DNA of 64,000 nucleotides, from the NCBI RefSeq assembly GCF_023656515.1, contig NZ_JAMOFV010000006.1:3518036-3582035 (forward strand), in the 5' to 3' direction. Within the stretch, counting starts at the first letter, position 1; every line of letters starts with the position of its first letter. Source of the stretch: Clostridium swellfunianum (lineage in GTDB: Bacteria; Bacillota; Clostridia; Clostridiales; Clostridiaceae). Positions 53,863 to 62,341 of the stretch are shown in pieces. Below the pieces are notes generated by a model that worked only from the letters and a program-made list of their open reading frames with translations, was not told the DNA's origin and did not search any database. The translations under genes were made by a program, and so were the position numbers.

Positions 53863-55437
53863 ATGGCTCTTGAAAAATATGTAGACAAACTTCCTATTCC
53901 ACCAGTGCTTGCACCTGTTTCCTCTGATACTGGTGTTGATTACTATGAAGTTACAATGAAGGAAATTACTCAAAAACTTCACAGGGACCTTGAACCAACT
54001 ACTTTATACGCTTATGAAGGAATATATCCAGGACCTACAATTGTGGCTGAAAGTAATAAACCTATTAAAGTTAAATGGCTGAACGATCTTCCTGTTAATC
54101 CTCATCTTCTTCCAGTAGACAAGACACTTCACGGTGCTGAAGGAGAGTATGAAGTTAGAACTGTAGTTCATCTGCATGGCGCTAATGTGCAGCCTGATAG
54201 TGATGGTTTTCCAGAGTCTTGGTTTACCAATAACTTCGAGCACGTAGGCCCTACCTTTACAAATGAAGTTTACTATTATCCAAATAAGCAGCCTGCCACT
54301 ACACTTTTCTATCATGACCATGCTATTGGAATTACTCGTTTAAATGTATATGCAGGCCTTGCTGGAGCTTATATTATCCGTGACGAGATTGAAGAAAATT
54401 TAAACCTTCCAAAAGGAGAGTTTGAAATACCACTTATAATTCAAGATAGAACTTTTAATCTTGATAATGGAGCTCTAATTTATCCAAATCAGCCAGATAA
54501 CGCTATACCTGAACTAACTCCTAATCCATCTGTTGTGCCTGAGTTCTTTGGGGATACAATTTTGGTTAATGGAAAGGTTTGGCCATATTTAGATGTAAGG
54601 CCACAAAGGTATAGGTTTAGAATAGTTAATGGTTCCAATGCAAGATTTTATAATATAAAGCTAGTCAATACTAGTACAGGTGAAACACCAACTTGGGTTC
54701 AGATAGGTACTGATCAAGGCTTCTTAGAAGCTCCAGTATCACTTACGGGCCCTAAGCTTACAAGTCTTACGTTGGCTCCAGGTGAACGTGCTGATACTAT
54801 TATAGATTTTACTGGCTTTATGGGGAGCGAATTTGAATTTACAAACGATGCAAAAGCACCTTTCCCAATGGGAGATGACCCTGATGCAGATACTAGTAAA
54901 ATTATGAAATTTAAAGTAGTTCTTCCAGCTCTCGGAACTGATGAAAATGAAATACCTACATCACTGACTACTATTGATTGGTTAGATGAGTTAAATGCAT
55001 CAAAGATCAGATATTCCACACTTGTAGAAGCAATTGATTCATATCAGCGTCTACAGCTTCTTCTGGATAATTTAATGTGGGGTGATGCAATAACACAAAA
55101 ACCTAAGCTTAATTCAATTGAAGTTTGGAATATAGTAAATGCAACTGTGGACACACATCCTATCCATCTGCATCTTGTACGATTCCAGATCCTTGGACGC
55201 AGACCTTTTGAATATGATCAAATGGGGAATATTGTCTATACAGGCCCTGAAACCCCGCCAGATGATAACGAAAAAGGCTTTAAGGATACTGTTAGAGCAA
55301 ATCCAGGCGAAGTAACAAGAGTCATAGCAAGATTTGGCGATTTCGTTGGTGTTTACCCATGGCACTGCCATATTCTAGAGCATGAAGATCACGAAATGAT
55401 GAGACCTTTTGAGGTTGTTAAAAGACATGCAAAATAG
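53863..55437 (+). CDS. cotA: CotA-like multicopper oxidase (cassette 3)
   Basis: 524 residues, three cupredoxin domains, no signal peptide. All copper motifs are intact: HLHG (His103, His105), HDH (His151, His153), HPIHLH (about 425-430) and HCHILEHEDHEMM (about 499-511) with the type 1 Cys and Met. CotA laccases are outer spore-coat enzymes that need oxygen. ATG 53863 follows AAAGGAGG. A palindrome TTTATGACCATGGTCTATAA just upstream (53824-53842) is a possible operator. It shares its cassette with a YheC/D gene. Confidence 0.9.
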   Translation: MALEKYVDKLPIPPVLAPVSSDTGVDYYEVTMKEITQKLHRDLEPTTLYAYEGIYPGPTIVAESNKPIKVKWLNDLPVNPHLLPVDKTLHGAEGEYEVRTVVHLHGANVQPDSDGFPESWFTNNFEHVGPTFTNEVYYYPNKQPATTLFYHDHAIGITRLNVYAGLAGAYIIRDEIEENLNLPKGEFEIPLIIQDRTFNLDNGALIYPNQPDNAIPELTPNPSVVPEFFGDTILVNGKVWPYLDVRPQRYRFRIVNGSNARFYNIKLVNTSTGETPTWVQIGTDQGFLEAPVSLTGPKLTSLTLAPGERADTIIDFTGFMGSEFEFTNDAKAPFPMGDDPDADTSKIMKFKVVLPALGTDENEIPTSLTTIDWLDELNASKIRYSTLVEAIDSYQRLQLLLDNLMWGDAITQKPKLNSIEVWNIVNATVDTHPIHLHLVRFQILGRRPFEYDQMGNIVYTGPETPPDDNEKGFKDTVRANPGEVTRVIARFGDFVGVYPWHCHILEHEDHEMMRPFEVVKRHAK

Positions 55438-55452
55438 TTAGGGTATAAGTTT

Positions 55453-55477
55453 AAGAGGGCGGTTCAGCCCTCTTTTT
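55453..55477. terminator. bidirectional terminator between cotA and the YheC/D gene
   Basis: AAGAGGGC (55453-55460) with GCCCTCTT (55467-55474) followed by Ts; serves two convergent genes. Confidence 0.85.
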
Positions 55478-56820
55478 CAGTTATTATAAATGTTAAAAGA
55501 ACTTGAAGCCACAGCATACTTTATGGGATTACTTTTAGTTTCATGAAAAGATTTTCTATCTTTAAGGGGCAAAATTATTTTATGATCCTGTCTAGTGTTA
55601 GCTTCTAAAATCCAAATATTTAATTTATCATCTATAGCTGCATCTATTCCCAGGTCTCCAAAGTTTTCGCCTGTTTCATCAAACATTTTGCATAGGTTAT
55701 TACAAATATTTATTAGTTTAGTTTTAATATTATTAATTTCCTTATCCTCTAGTTTAAGAACTCTAATAAACACTTCCTCAAAGGTTAGGGCATAACCATC
55801 TTCCTTAAAATTTGAACATATGCCGTTTTGCTTACCAATCTTGGCGACAATTTTTGTGCATTTCCACTCCAAGGTTTCATTCTTTTGCATTATTACACGA
55901 AAATCTATATACCGATTTTCAAATTTAATAGAATTAATTCCTTGTTGAACTAAATACTGCTGTTTATGTTTGATACGATTAAAATAATTGAATGCTGTTT
56001 CCCCACTCTGCACTAAAACTGGATATGGGTTATCATTTATTTGAAAACAATAACTACCTTCTGATTTGTGAACTCTTATTAGTCCCCTGGCTAATGAACT
56101 ACCTATAGGTTTTAAGTAAACATAATCATATTTCTCCAGCATTTTATCCAAATCTTCTATTGATGAAAGTAGTTTTGTATCAGGAATATTATTTGACACT
56201 AAGTTAGACTTTTCTGCCATGCGCCAAAAGTCTAACTTATTAAGCTGCAACGAATTAAAAAGTTTATTATTTACATTTTCTTTTAGTTTTTGTATTTTAA
56301 ACTTAGTTAGTAATGTTCTATTATACACAACATTAGGAAATGGTATTATTCCTTCTTTCCAAAATCCACTTTTGGTGCTGTTATCATATTTAAAATAAAA
56401 GCCTTTTATTACTTTGCTTATAAATTCAATCCCTTCCCAGCTGAATACACATATTAATCCATTGAATTTTTCATAGTGCAATGTATATAATAGTAGTCTC
56501 TTAAGCATGCCTTTAGTCAAATCACGATTGTGCTTAGTGATTAAAAGTCCAATAATAGGGCCAATATTTATGCAATTATCTTGAATATTTACTTGATAAA
56601 AAACATCTAAAGGTATTAAAAGATACTCTAGTATATCACTTGATATCTCCAGAGTATAATCATCTAAGTTTGATGATATTTGTACCTTTATATTTTGCTT
56701 TCTTTGACCTGCACAAATATTAATAATTTTAATATTTTCATTTAAGTATTTTTTTTCAAAATCTTTAGAAACTATCAAGCTTTCTTCTGTTCTATCACAT
56801 GAAACTATCCTATAAAACAT
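55477..56820 (-). CDS. YheC/YheD-family ATP-grasp protein (cassette 3)
   Basis: 447 residues. The C-terminal half is an ATP-grasp fold typical of endospore coat-associated YheC/YheD proteins: VYLKPIGSSLARGLIRV, RYIDFRVIMQKN, FGDLGIDAAID and WILEANTRQDH with the metal-binding Glu/Asn. The N-terminal region has the family beta domain. The product is unknown. ATG 56820 follows GTGAGGAGTTATAATC. Convergent with cotA, so the cassette carries two spore-coat-type genes on opposite strands. Gap 56821-57131 upstream is empty. Confidence 0.82.
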   Translation of the reverse strand: MFYRIVSCDRTEESLIVSKDFEKKYLNENIKIINICAGQRKQNIKVQISSNLDDYTLEISSDILEYLLIPLDVFYQVNIQDNCINIGPIIGLLITKHNRDLTKGMLKRLLLYTLHYEKFNGLICVFSWEGIEFISKVIKGFYFKYDNSTKSGFWKEGIIPFPNVVYNRTLLTKFKIQKLKENVNNKLFNSLQLNKLDFWRMAEKSNLVSNNIPDTKLLSSIEDLDKMLEKYDYVYLKPIGSSLARGLIRVHKSEGSYCFQINDNPYPVLVQSGETAFNYFNRIKHKQQYLVQQGINSIKFENRYIDFRVIMQKNETLEWKCTKIVAKIGKQNGICSNFKEDGYALTFEEVFIRVLKLEDKEINNIKTKLINICNNLCKMFDETGENFGDLGIDAAIDDKLNIWILEANTRQDHKIILPLKDRKSFHETKSNPIKYAVASSSFNIYNN

Positions 56821-57131
56821 GATTATAACTCCTCACTAATACGATAAACTGTTCTTTTATATAATATTAATAAGGATATTTATTTGTTATATGAAATGAA
56901 ATTTTGTTAAAGAAAATGGTATTTTTTCGCCATACTCCATTCAGAAGTTATAAAGTTTTTCTCCACTGCATAATCCACTTCCCTTGGATTTAAGATCGCT
57001 AACCTGCAAAAGGTAGAATTTATATGGAAAAACATGTATTATATAGTATATGAGTATTTTGGAGTGTTCAGTAAGTACGAAATTATTTTAAGTGTGTAGA
57101 ATGGCCGTTATTTAAAGTATAGTGCAAAAAC

Positions 57132-57247
57132 TACATATAACAAAATGTTCAAATCCGCTTTGCATGAAAAGGATGCAAAGCACACCTGCGAAGCCAAGTG
57201 CGGTCGCTCTAGGCTTCTCGACGTTTTGAACAAGAGATGTTATACGC
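57132..57247 (+). other. attC site 4
   Basis: 5' arm TACATATAAC (57132-57141), AAAATG, L box TTCAAA, TCCGCTTTGC; right half CGACGTTTTGAACAAGAGAT and GTTATACGC (57239-57247). The shortest complete site, about 112 bp. The 5' arm mirrors the start of cassette 3 over 10 bp. Confidence 0.87.
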
Positions 57248-57406
57248 AACTTTGTTTGTAGTCAGCAATTAGTTGGATTTTTTAAAATTTGGCTTTGTTT
57301 AAGAATGCTGTTGAAAATAATATAATTTTTAATAAGTTGTTTGCAACTGTAAGATAATGTGAAGCGAAAAAGTTTATATTATAACATGATGAGGAGGAGG
57401 ATTTTT

Positions 57407-57943
57407 ATGAAGGACCCATACGAAATATGTCCCACTTTTGAAACAGAAAGCTTTATTTTAAGACTCGTTTCGGAAGAAGATTCCGAAGGTCTGCTTAGAT
57501 GTTATTCTGATAGTAAGGCACAAAAAAATTTTAACTCTGATAGGTGTACAGGTGATTTCTGTATTTACGCAATTGAGGATATGTTGCAATGCATTAAAGC
57601 TTGGCTTTATGCATATTCTCAACAAGAATTTATACGCTTTGCAATTATAGATAAATCACTATCTAAAGCTATTGGAACAGTAGAAATGTTTGGTTATGTT
57701 GGTAAATATAAAATCAAGACAGGAATACTTCGAGTTGATGTTTCTTCTGAATACGAAAATATAGATTACTTAAACGAAATATTTAGTGTTTGTAACGAGA
57801 ACTTTTTTGATTTGTTTGAGGTTGATATGATTGCAACTAAGGCGATACCTCAAGCTGTTGAAAGACGAAACACATTATTAAAAATTGGTTTCTGTGAAGG
57901 CAAGGTGTATGAAGGAGAACACTATTATTTGCGTTCAAAATAA
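57407..57943 (+). CDS. GNAT-family acetyltransferase (cassette 4)
   Basis: 178 residues of the RimJ/RimL-like GNAT group: ETESFILRLVSEEDSEGLLR at the start, AIGTVEMFGYVGKY in the middle and RRNTLLKIGFCEGKVYEG at the end. The usual acetyl-CoA loop Q/R-x-x-G-x-G/A is not obvious, so activity is uncertain. GAGGAGGAGG before ATG 57407 is a strong site; the frame also opens at 57359. Confidence 0.75.
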   Translation: MKDPYEICPTFETESFILRLVSEEDSEGLLRCYSDSKAQKNFNSDRCTGDFCIYAIEDMLQCIKAWLYAYSQQEFIRFAIIDKSLSKAIGTVEMFGYVGKYKIKTGILRVDVSSEYENIDYLNEIFSVCNENFFDLFEVDMIATKAIPQAVERRNTLLKIGFCEGKVYEGEHYYLRSK

Positions 57944-58040
57944 GAATAATCTACTGTAAACTTAATAAACAATATTCTATTTATGCGCAGCAAATTCGAG
58001 TTTTTGAATGGATTCAGCTCAAAGTGTAGAGTCTAAAGCA

Positions 58041-58210
58041 GCGTATAACAAAATGTTGCCGTTCACCTTGGCAGGTGAACTTTTTTTATGTAGGCATGTG
58101 TAAAATTGTGGGTTATAATCAATATATAGGTTATGTGCAAGGTTGTCGCCAAGGGGTATTCCTTAAGGGTCCGGTTCAGAAACGTCGGCAACACGGGAAC
58201 GTTATGCGAA
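58041..58210 (+). other. attC site 5
   Basis: 5' arm GCGTATAAC (58041-58049), AAAATG, L box TTGCCG; right half GGTTCAGAAACGTCGGCAAC, ACGGGAAC and GTTATGCGAA (58201-58210). About 165 bp. L boxes TTGCCG and CGGCAA are perfect complements. Confidence 0.87.
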
Positions 58211-58291
58211 ATATAGTAAAATTGGCCGCCAATCCATAGGCAGATTATGAATATAGGTAAAGAGATAATACTAATTACTAAGAGGTGTATG

Positions 58292-58831
58292 ATGATTAAA
58301 CGAATACATATCATGGGAGCTTCGGGCTCTGGGACAACAACTTTAGCTAGGGCACTTTCCGAGAAGATCGGATATACTCATTTTGATTCTGATAATTATT
58401 ATTGGGTTTCCACACCCATCCGATTTACACAAAAACGAGATCGTGAAGAAAGGAATAATCTTTTAATAAGAGATTTGGAAAGTTCCACTAAATGGGTATT
58501 ATCAGGATCTTTATGCCGCTGGGACAATATTCTCATTCCAGATTTTGAGTTGGTTGTATATTTATCTTTGCCAAAAGAAATACGGATACAACGACTACTT
58601 GAGAGAGAAAGACAGAGGTACGGTGCAGAAATTGAACCAAATGGATCAAGGCATCAGCTACATAATGAATTTATTGAATGGGCATCACAGTACGATGAAG
58701 CCGGGCCTTATATGAGAAGTAAATCGTTACATAGCATTTGGTTATCCAATTTGTCTTGCCCCGTTCTGAGAATTGAAGGAGATAAGACTGTTGAAGAACG
58801 CTTAAATATTATACTGAGTGCAATTGAATAG
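58292..58831 (+). CDS. adenylate-kinase-like P-loop NTPase (cassette 5)
   Basis: 179 residues. Walker A GASGSGTTT (unusual Thr in place of the catalytic Lys: GSGTTTL instead of GSGKTTL) at about residues 8-16, then HFDSDNYYWV, WVLSGSLCRWDN and LPKEIRIQRLLERERQRYG. Related small ATPases modify nucleotides or antibiotics. AGAGGTG fits ATG 58292; ATG 58289 is possible. The missing P-loop lysine suggests altered or lost ATPase chemistry. Confidence 0.75.
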   Translation: MIKRIHIMGASGSGTTTLARALSEKIGYTHFDSDNYYWVSTPIRFTQKRDREERNNLLIRDLESSTKWVLSGSLCRWDNILIPDFELVVYLSLPKEIRIQRLLERERQRYGAEIEPNGSRHQLHNEFIEWASQYDEAGPYMRSKSLHSIWLSNLSCPVLRIEGDKTVEERLNIILSAIE

Positions 58832-58887
58832 ACAGATAAGTTTGAAAGGAGAGGCATCCGGATTGCTCTGGCTTCGTTGGGATGTAC

Positions 58888-58963
58888 TTCGCATAACAAA
58901 AAATTCCCATTCAGCTTGGCTTGAAAAAATAGCCAAGCTGAATGGGAATTAGAAACGTTTACT
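58888..58963 (+). other. attC site 6, compact and near-perfect hairpin
   Basis: 5' arm TTCGCATAAC (58888-58897), then a perfect 20-bp stem (58902-58921 with 58931-58950), then AGAAAC and GTTTACT (58957-58963). It is about 73 bp, with none of the unpaired bases normal in attC, and its 3' core departs from GTTA. Confidence 0.65.
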
Positions 58964-59059
58964 GAAAGAATATGCATATGAACATTTTAATTCCGTAATA
59001 AAGTATATTTTTTAGTTGAAATTTATAATGAATACAATTTGAAAAAGGAGTGAAAAATA

Positions 59060-60112
59060 CTGGATACTCATATTATAAAATCACAAATATTAAATAAGAA
59101 ACCTGATTTTTCAGGGGTCATATTTCTTTCGATTAATGAAGAAACCGTTATGCAAGAAGCTATGGGAGAGGCTAAAATAAGTGAACATATTCCAAACCGT
59201 GTAAATACAAGATTTCCAACAGCCTCTGGAAGTAAGATATTTACTGCTGTTGCAATATTAAAACTAATTGAGTTAGGAAGATTATCATTAGATGATTCGG
59301 TTACAGCTTGTCTACCAAACTTTTTTCCATACATGGATAATTCGGTGACAATTCGCCATCTACTTACCCATACATCAGGTTTTTGTGATTATTTTGATGA
59401 GGAAGAAAATGATACAGATGTCTCCTATGCTAGTGTATGGGAAAACATCCCTATGTATGCCATGAAATCACCTAATGATTTTTTGAGATTACTTCAAAAT
59501 AAAAAAATGGAATTTGAACCTGGTCATCGTTTCAAATATAACAATGGTGGGTTTGTAATACTTTCTATGATTATAGAAAAAGTTTCAGGCATGAATTTTC
59601 CACTTTTTATTCAGAAGTACATTTTTGACATATGTGGGATGAACCATAGTGGGTATTTCTCAATGGACAATCTTCCGAGTGATACTGCAATTGGCTATAC
59701 AGGTAATGAAAAAGGCGGTTTGAAAGCTAATATTTATTCTGTGCCAATTGTTGGTGGTGGTGATGGAGGTGCCTATACTACTGCAGGAGACATGTATTTA
59801 TTCTGGAATGCGTTGCTAAATGGTGAAATACTAGCACCTCAGATTGTACAAGCTATGTGTACTCCACAAGTAAAAACTGGAGAAGATTGCATCGCTTATG
59901 GGTATGGTGTATGGTTGAATATATGCAATGAAAGTGTTATCAAAATCCATGTTATGGGTGGCGACCCTGGAGTATCATTTAGAAGCGCCTATTATCCACA
60001 TGACAAAATCGTATGCACTGTTTTATGCAACCGTGATGAAGGCAGTTATATGGCATTTAAAGTGGCTGAGGATATGATGCCTACTATGCAAGCTAAAAAT
60101 AACAACATATGA
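59060..60112 (+). CDS. class C beta-lactamase-related serine hydrolase (cassette 6)
   Basis: 350 residues if it starts at CTG 59060, 9 bases after AAAAAGGAG; the frame has no ATG, GTG or TTG until ATG 59150. The region before 59150 codes DTHIIKSQILNKKPDFSGVI, homologous in pattern to the family's N-terminus, so the upstream start is favoured. Motifs: ASGSKIFT (Ser-x-x-Lys), YNNGG (Tyr-x-Asn) and HVMGGDPG (in place of KTG). No signal peptide, so probably a cytoplasmic esterase or peptidase. Confidence 0.75.
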   Translation: MDTHIIKSQILNKKPDFSGVIFLSINEETVMQEAMGEAKISEHIPNRVNTRFPTASGSKIFTAVAILKLIELGRLSLDDSVTACLPNFFPYMDNSVTIRHLLTHTSGFCDYFDEEENDTDVSYASVWENIPMYAMKSPNDFLRLLQNKKMEFEPGHRFKYNNGGFVILSMIIEKVSGMNFPLFIQKYIFDICGMNHSGYFSMDNLPSDTAIGYTGNEKGGLKANIYSVPIVGGGDGGAYTTAGDMYLFWNALLNGEILAPQIVQAMCTPQVKTGEDCIAYGYGVWLNICNESVIKIHVMGGDPGVSFRSAYYPHDKIVCTVLCNRDEGSYMAFKVAEDMMPTMQAKNNNI

Positions 60113-60207
60113 ATTATGTTACATTGTTCTTAAATATTGGATTAAAAATATAAAAGAAGAAGAGAGGGTTATATTGGTTCTCGTTTAAAGTTTAAGGATA
60201 GCATATT

Positions 60208-60267
60208 CCTTCACCATGTCCTGTCGCGCTAAGGTTTAGAAACGTGGGCCACAAGAAACGTTATCCG
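60208..60267 (+). other. right half of attC site 7
   Basis: CTAAGGTTTAGAAACGTGGG, CCACAAGAAAC and GTTATCCG (60260-60267) match the consensus right half. No left arm with ..AAC and GGCCCAC is found upstream, so the site is truncated. The rest of 60113-60378 is gene-free. Confidence 0.6.
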
Positions 60268-60378
60268 AAATTTTAAGTGTAAGAAAGTTTGTGTTTACAC
60301 ACTAAATTACTTTTAATAAATATAAAGGATAAGTCAAAATATTAAAAATTGCTGTAAATATTATGGGGGATGAATTTA

Positions 60379-61224
60379 ATGGTAGAACTAAAAAGCAGTG
60401 AATTTAATAATATTATTCAGGTTTTAGATAACGAAAGAGTGCATTGCACTTTTGCATATGCAGTGGTAGAAGGAAAGCAGCCAGGTAGAATTTATTCAGA
60501 TAATAATATAAAACCTACATGCTGCTTAATAGTTTGTAAAAGCGGTAAATATTTGGTCGCTGGTGATACAAATAATGCAAGCTTTAATGAATTTTTATCA
60601 GATTACTTATATGATAGAGAAAATCATAGCAACTATTTTGACCTTTACAGTTCTTCTCAAAAGTGGATTCTTAAGTTGGACGAGCTATTAGCTGATAATG
60701 CGGCTAAATTGAGTAGACAGCTATTTCAATGGAATCATTCAAGTCTGCCTTCAATCGCTAATTTTAGTGAAATGCTACCAGAAGGTTTTGAGTTAAAAAG
60801 AATGGATGCAGATTTATTTGTAAAATATTCAAAGGAGATAGATTCATCATATATCAACTTATGGGGATATCCCAATAACTTTGTTTCTAATGGGTTTGGT
60901 TTTTGTATAATGAAAGATAATGAATTTGTTAGTATTTGCAATACATATTACGTAAGACAAGGTTTTGCAGAAATAGATATAATAACAAAAGAGCAGTTTA
61001 GAAAACAAGGGTTTGCTTTAATTACGTGTTCAGAGTTTATAAAGCACTCTGTAAATAATAATATTAAACCTATATGGGATTGTGATGATGGAAATGAAAG
61101 GTCAAAAGCTTTAGCAGAAAAGCTTGGGTTTCAAAGTGTTGAAGACTATCAAATGCATTGGTGGCATGAAAATAAAAGTTTTGTTGAAAGTTATTTAAAG
61201 AAATTTAACTATCAAATTAACTAG
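60379..61224 (+). CDS. GNAT acetyltransferase of the zwittermicin-resistance-like group (cassette 7)
   Basis: 281 residues, two-part layout of the GNAT_acetyltr_2 type: an N-terminal half of unknown fold and a C-terminal GNAT domain with EIDIITKEQFRKQGFALITC (acetyl-CoA loop R-x-x-G-x-A) and WDCDDGNERSKALAEKLGF. Such proteins often acetylate toxins or antibiotics. GGGGGA then ATG 60379; ATG 60370 is the alternative. Confidence 0.78.
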   Translation: MVELKSSEFNNIIQVLDNERVHCTFAYAVVEGKQPGRIYSDNNIKPTCCLIVCKSGKYLVAGDTNNASFNEFLSDYLYDRENHSNYFDLYSSSQKWILKLDELLADNAAKLSRQLFQWNHSSLPSIANFSEMLPEGFELKRMDADLFVKYSKEIDSSYINLWGYPNNFVSNGFGFCIMKDNEFVSICNTYYVRQGFAEIDIITKEQFRKQGFALITCSEFIKHSVNNNIKPIWDCDDGNERSKALAEKLGFQSVEDYQMHWWHENKSFVESYLKKFNYQIN

Positions 61225-61317
61225 TACGATGCCGATTAAGATGAAGTATTTTTATGTTTTAAACTAAAATATAGGAAATAAACTACTACTCAAATGTAGA
61301 GTAAGACACTTAAGACA

Positions 61318-61495
61318 TCAGATAACGATGGACCCAAGTTCGCTTTGGCTGTACAGGGTTCAAGCCTTCGAAGGAGCCAAAGCAAATGCCTCAGCTAACC
61401 GAGCTGGAACTTAGAAAAGCTAACATAAGAGCTATGTAAGCTTTTCTAAGTTTCGGTAGCGCTGAGGCACGTCTTGAATGGGAAATGTTATATGC
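61318..61495 (+). other. attC site 8
   Basis: 5' arm TCAGATAAC (61318-61326), then GATGGACCCAAGTTCGCTTT; right half GCTGAGGCACGTCTTGAATG, GGAAAT and GTTATATGC (61487-61495). A long inner stem (AACTTAGAAAAGCT with AGCTTTTCTAAGTTT) forms the terminal structure. About 175 bp. Confidence 0.85.
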
Positions 61496-61535
61496 ATTGT
61501 TAAAGGTAGAAAAAGTGGATTGGAGATAAAATTGA

Positions 61536-62159
61536 ATGAAAAATTTAAGCGATATGAGCTATGTCCCATCTGTCGAGGAGGCCAAACTCATATTAGAAGA
61601 GAGTGGAAAGCTAAATCCTGGGCCTTGGATAAAACATTCACTGTATGTAGGTAAAGCTGCAGAACAAATAGCCCAGAATTGTTCAGCACTAAATCCAGAA
61701 ACAGCTTATGTATTGGGGTTACTCCATGATATAGGGAGAAGATTTGGTGTTACAAGCATGAGGCATAGCATTGATGGATACAACTTTCTTTCACAGAAGG
61801 GGTATCATTTATCTGCAAAGATATGTATAACGCATTCGTTTCCATATAAGAATGTTAAAGCAGTATTTGGTGAATGGGATTGCAGTGATGAGGAACTTAA
61901 ATTTATTGAACATTTTCTGAATAATACGGAATTTGATGACTATGATATGTTAATCCAACTATGTGATGCCCTAGCTTTACCAACTGGATTCTGTTTAATC
62001 GAAAAAAGAATGATTGATGTAGCTCTCAGGCATGGGCTAAATGAATATATTGTTCCAAAGTGGAGACAAACCTTTCAAATTCAAAAATATTTCGAGGAGC
62101 TGATGGGAAAATCATTATACAGTGCACTTCCAGGAGTTGTAGAAAATACTTTTAATTGA
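61536..62159 (+). CDS. HD-domain phosphohydrolase (cassette 8)
   Basis: 207 residues. WIKHSLYVGKAAEQIA gives the first His, LGLLHDIGRRFG the HD pair, and LIQLCDALALP the final Asp: the full HD metal set. It probably hydrolyses a nucleotide or similar phosphate. ATG 61536 follows TTGGAGATAA. No closing attC with the expected TGCATATAAC arm appears after it, so the array edge lies here or the end has been lost. Confidence 0.82.
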   Translation: MKNLSDMSYVPSVEEAKLILEESGKLNPGPWIKHSLYVGKAAEQIAQNCSALNPETAYVLGLLHDIGRRFGVTSMRHSIDGYNFLSQKGYHLSAKICITHSFPYKNVKAVFGEWDCSDEELKFIEHFLNNTEFDDYDMLIQLCDALALPTGFCLIEKRMIDVALRHGLNEYIVPKWRQTFQIQKYFEELMGKSLYSALPGVVENTFN

Positions 62160-62341
62160 AGAATATTATATAATATTACATGGGGTACTATATAAAGCTA
62201 TGAATAAAGAGTATTTAAGAAAGGATTGATTTAATAACGGAAAATACAATAAGAAAGTGAAATATGGATAATAAATATTAAAAAAATAGTGAGCTATATC
62301 ATGAGAAGTAAACCTAATAAATTAAGAGTTGGGGGATATGT

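Larger units (their letters stand above)
51767..61495 (+). mobile_element. integron-type gene cassette array without an integrase (CALIN-like)
   Basis: Eight attC-like sites in the same orientation separate eight cassettes. Cassette starts and attC 5' arms are reverse complements: GTTATCGGAC with GTCCGATAAC (cassette 1), GTTAGATGTA with TACATCTAAC (2), GTTATATGTA with TACATATAAC (3), GTTATACGC with GCGTATAAC (4), GTTATGCGAA with TTCGCATAAC (5), and GTTATCCGA with TCAGATAAC (7, one mismatch). Cassettes 6 and 8 lack a matching end. No integron integrase gene is present in the window; the only tyrosine recombinases are the RIT trio and IS91-type remnants. Confidence 0.8.
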
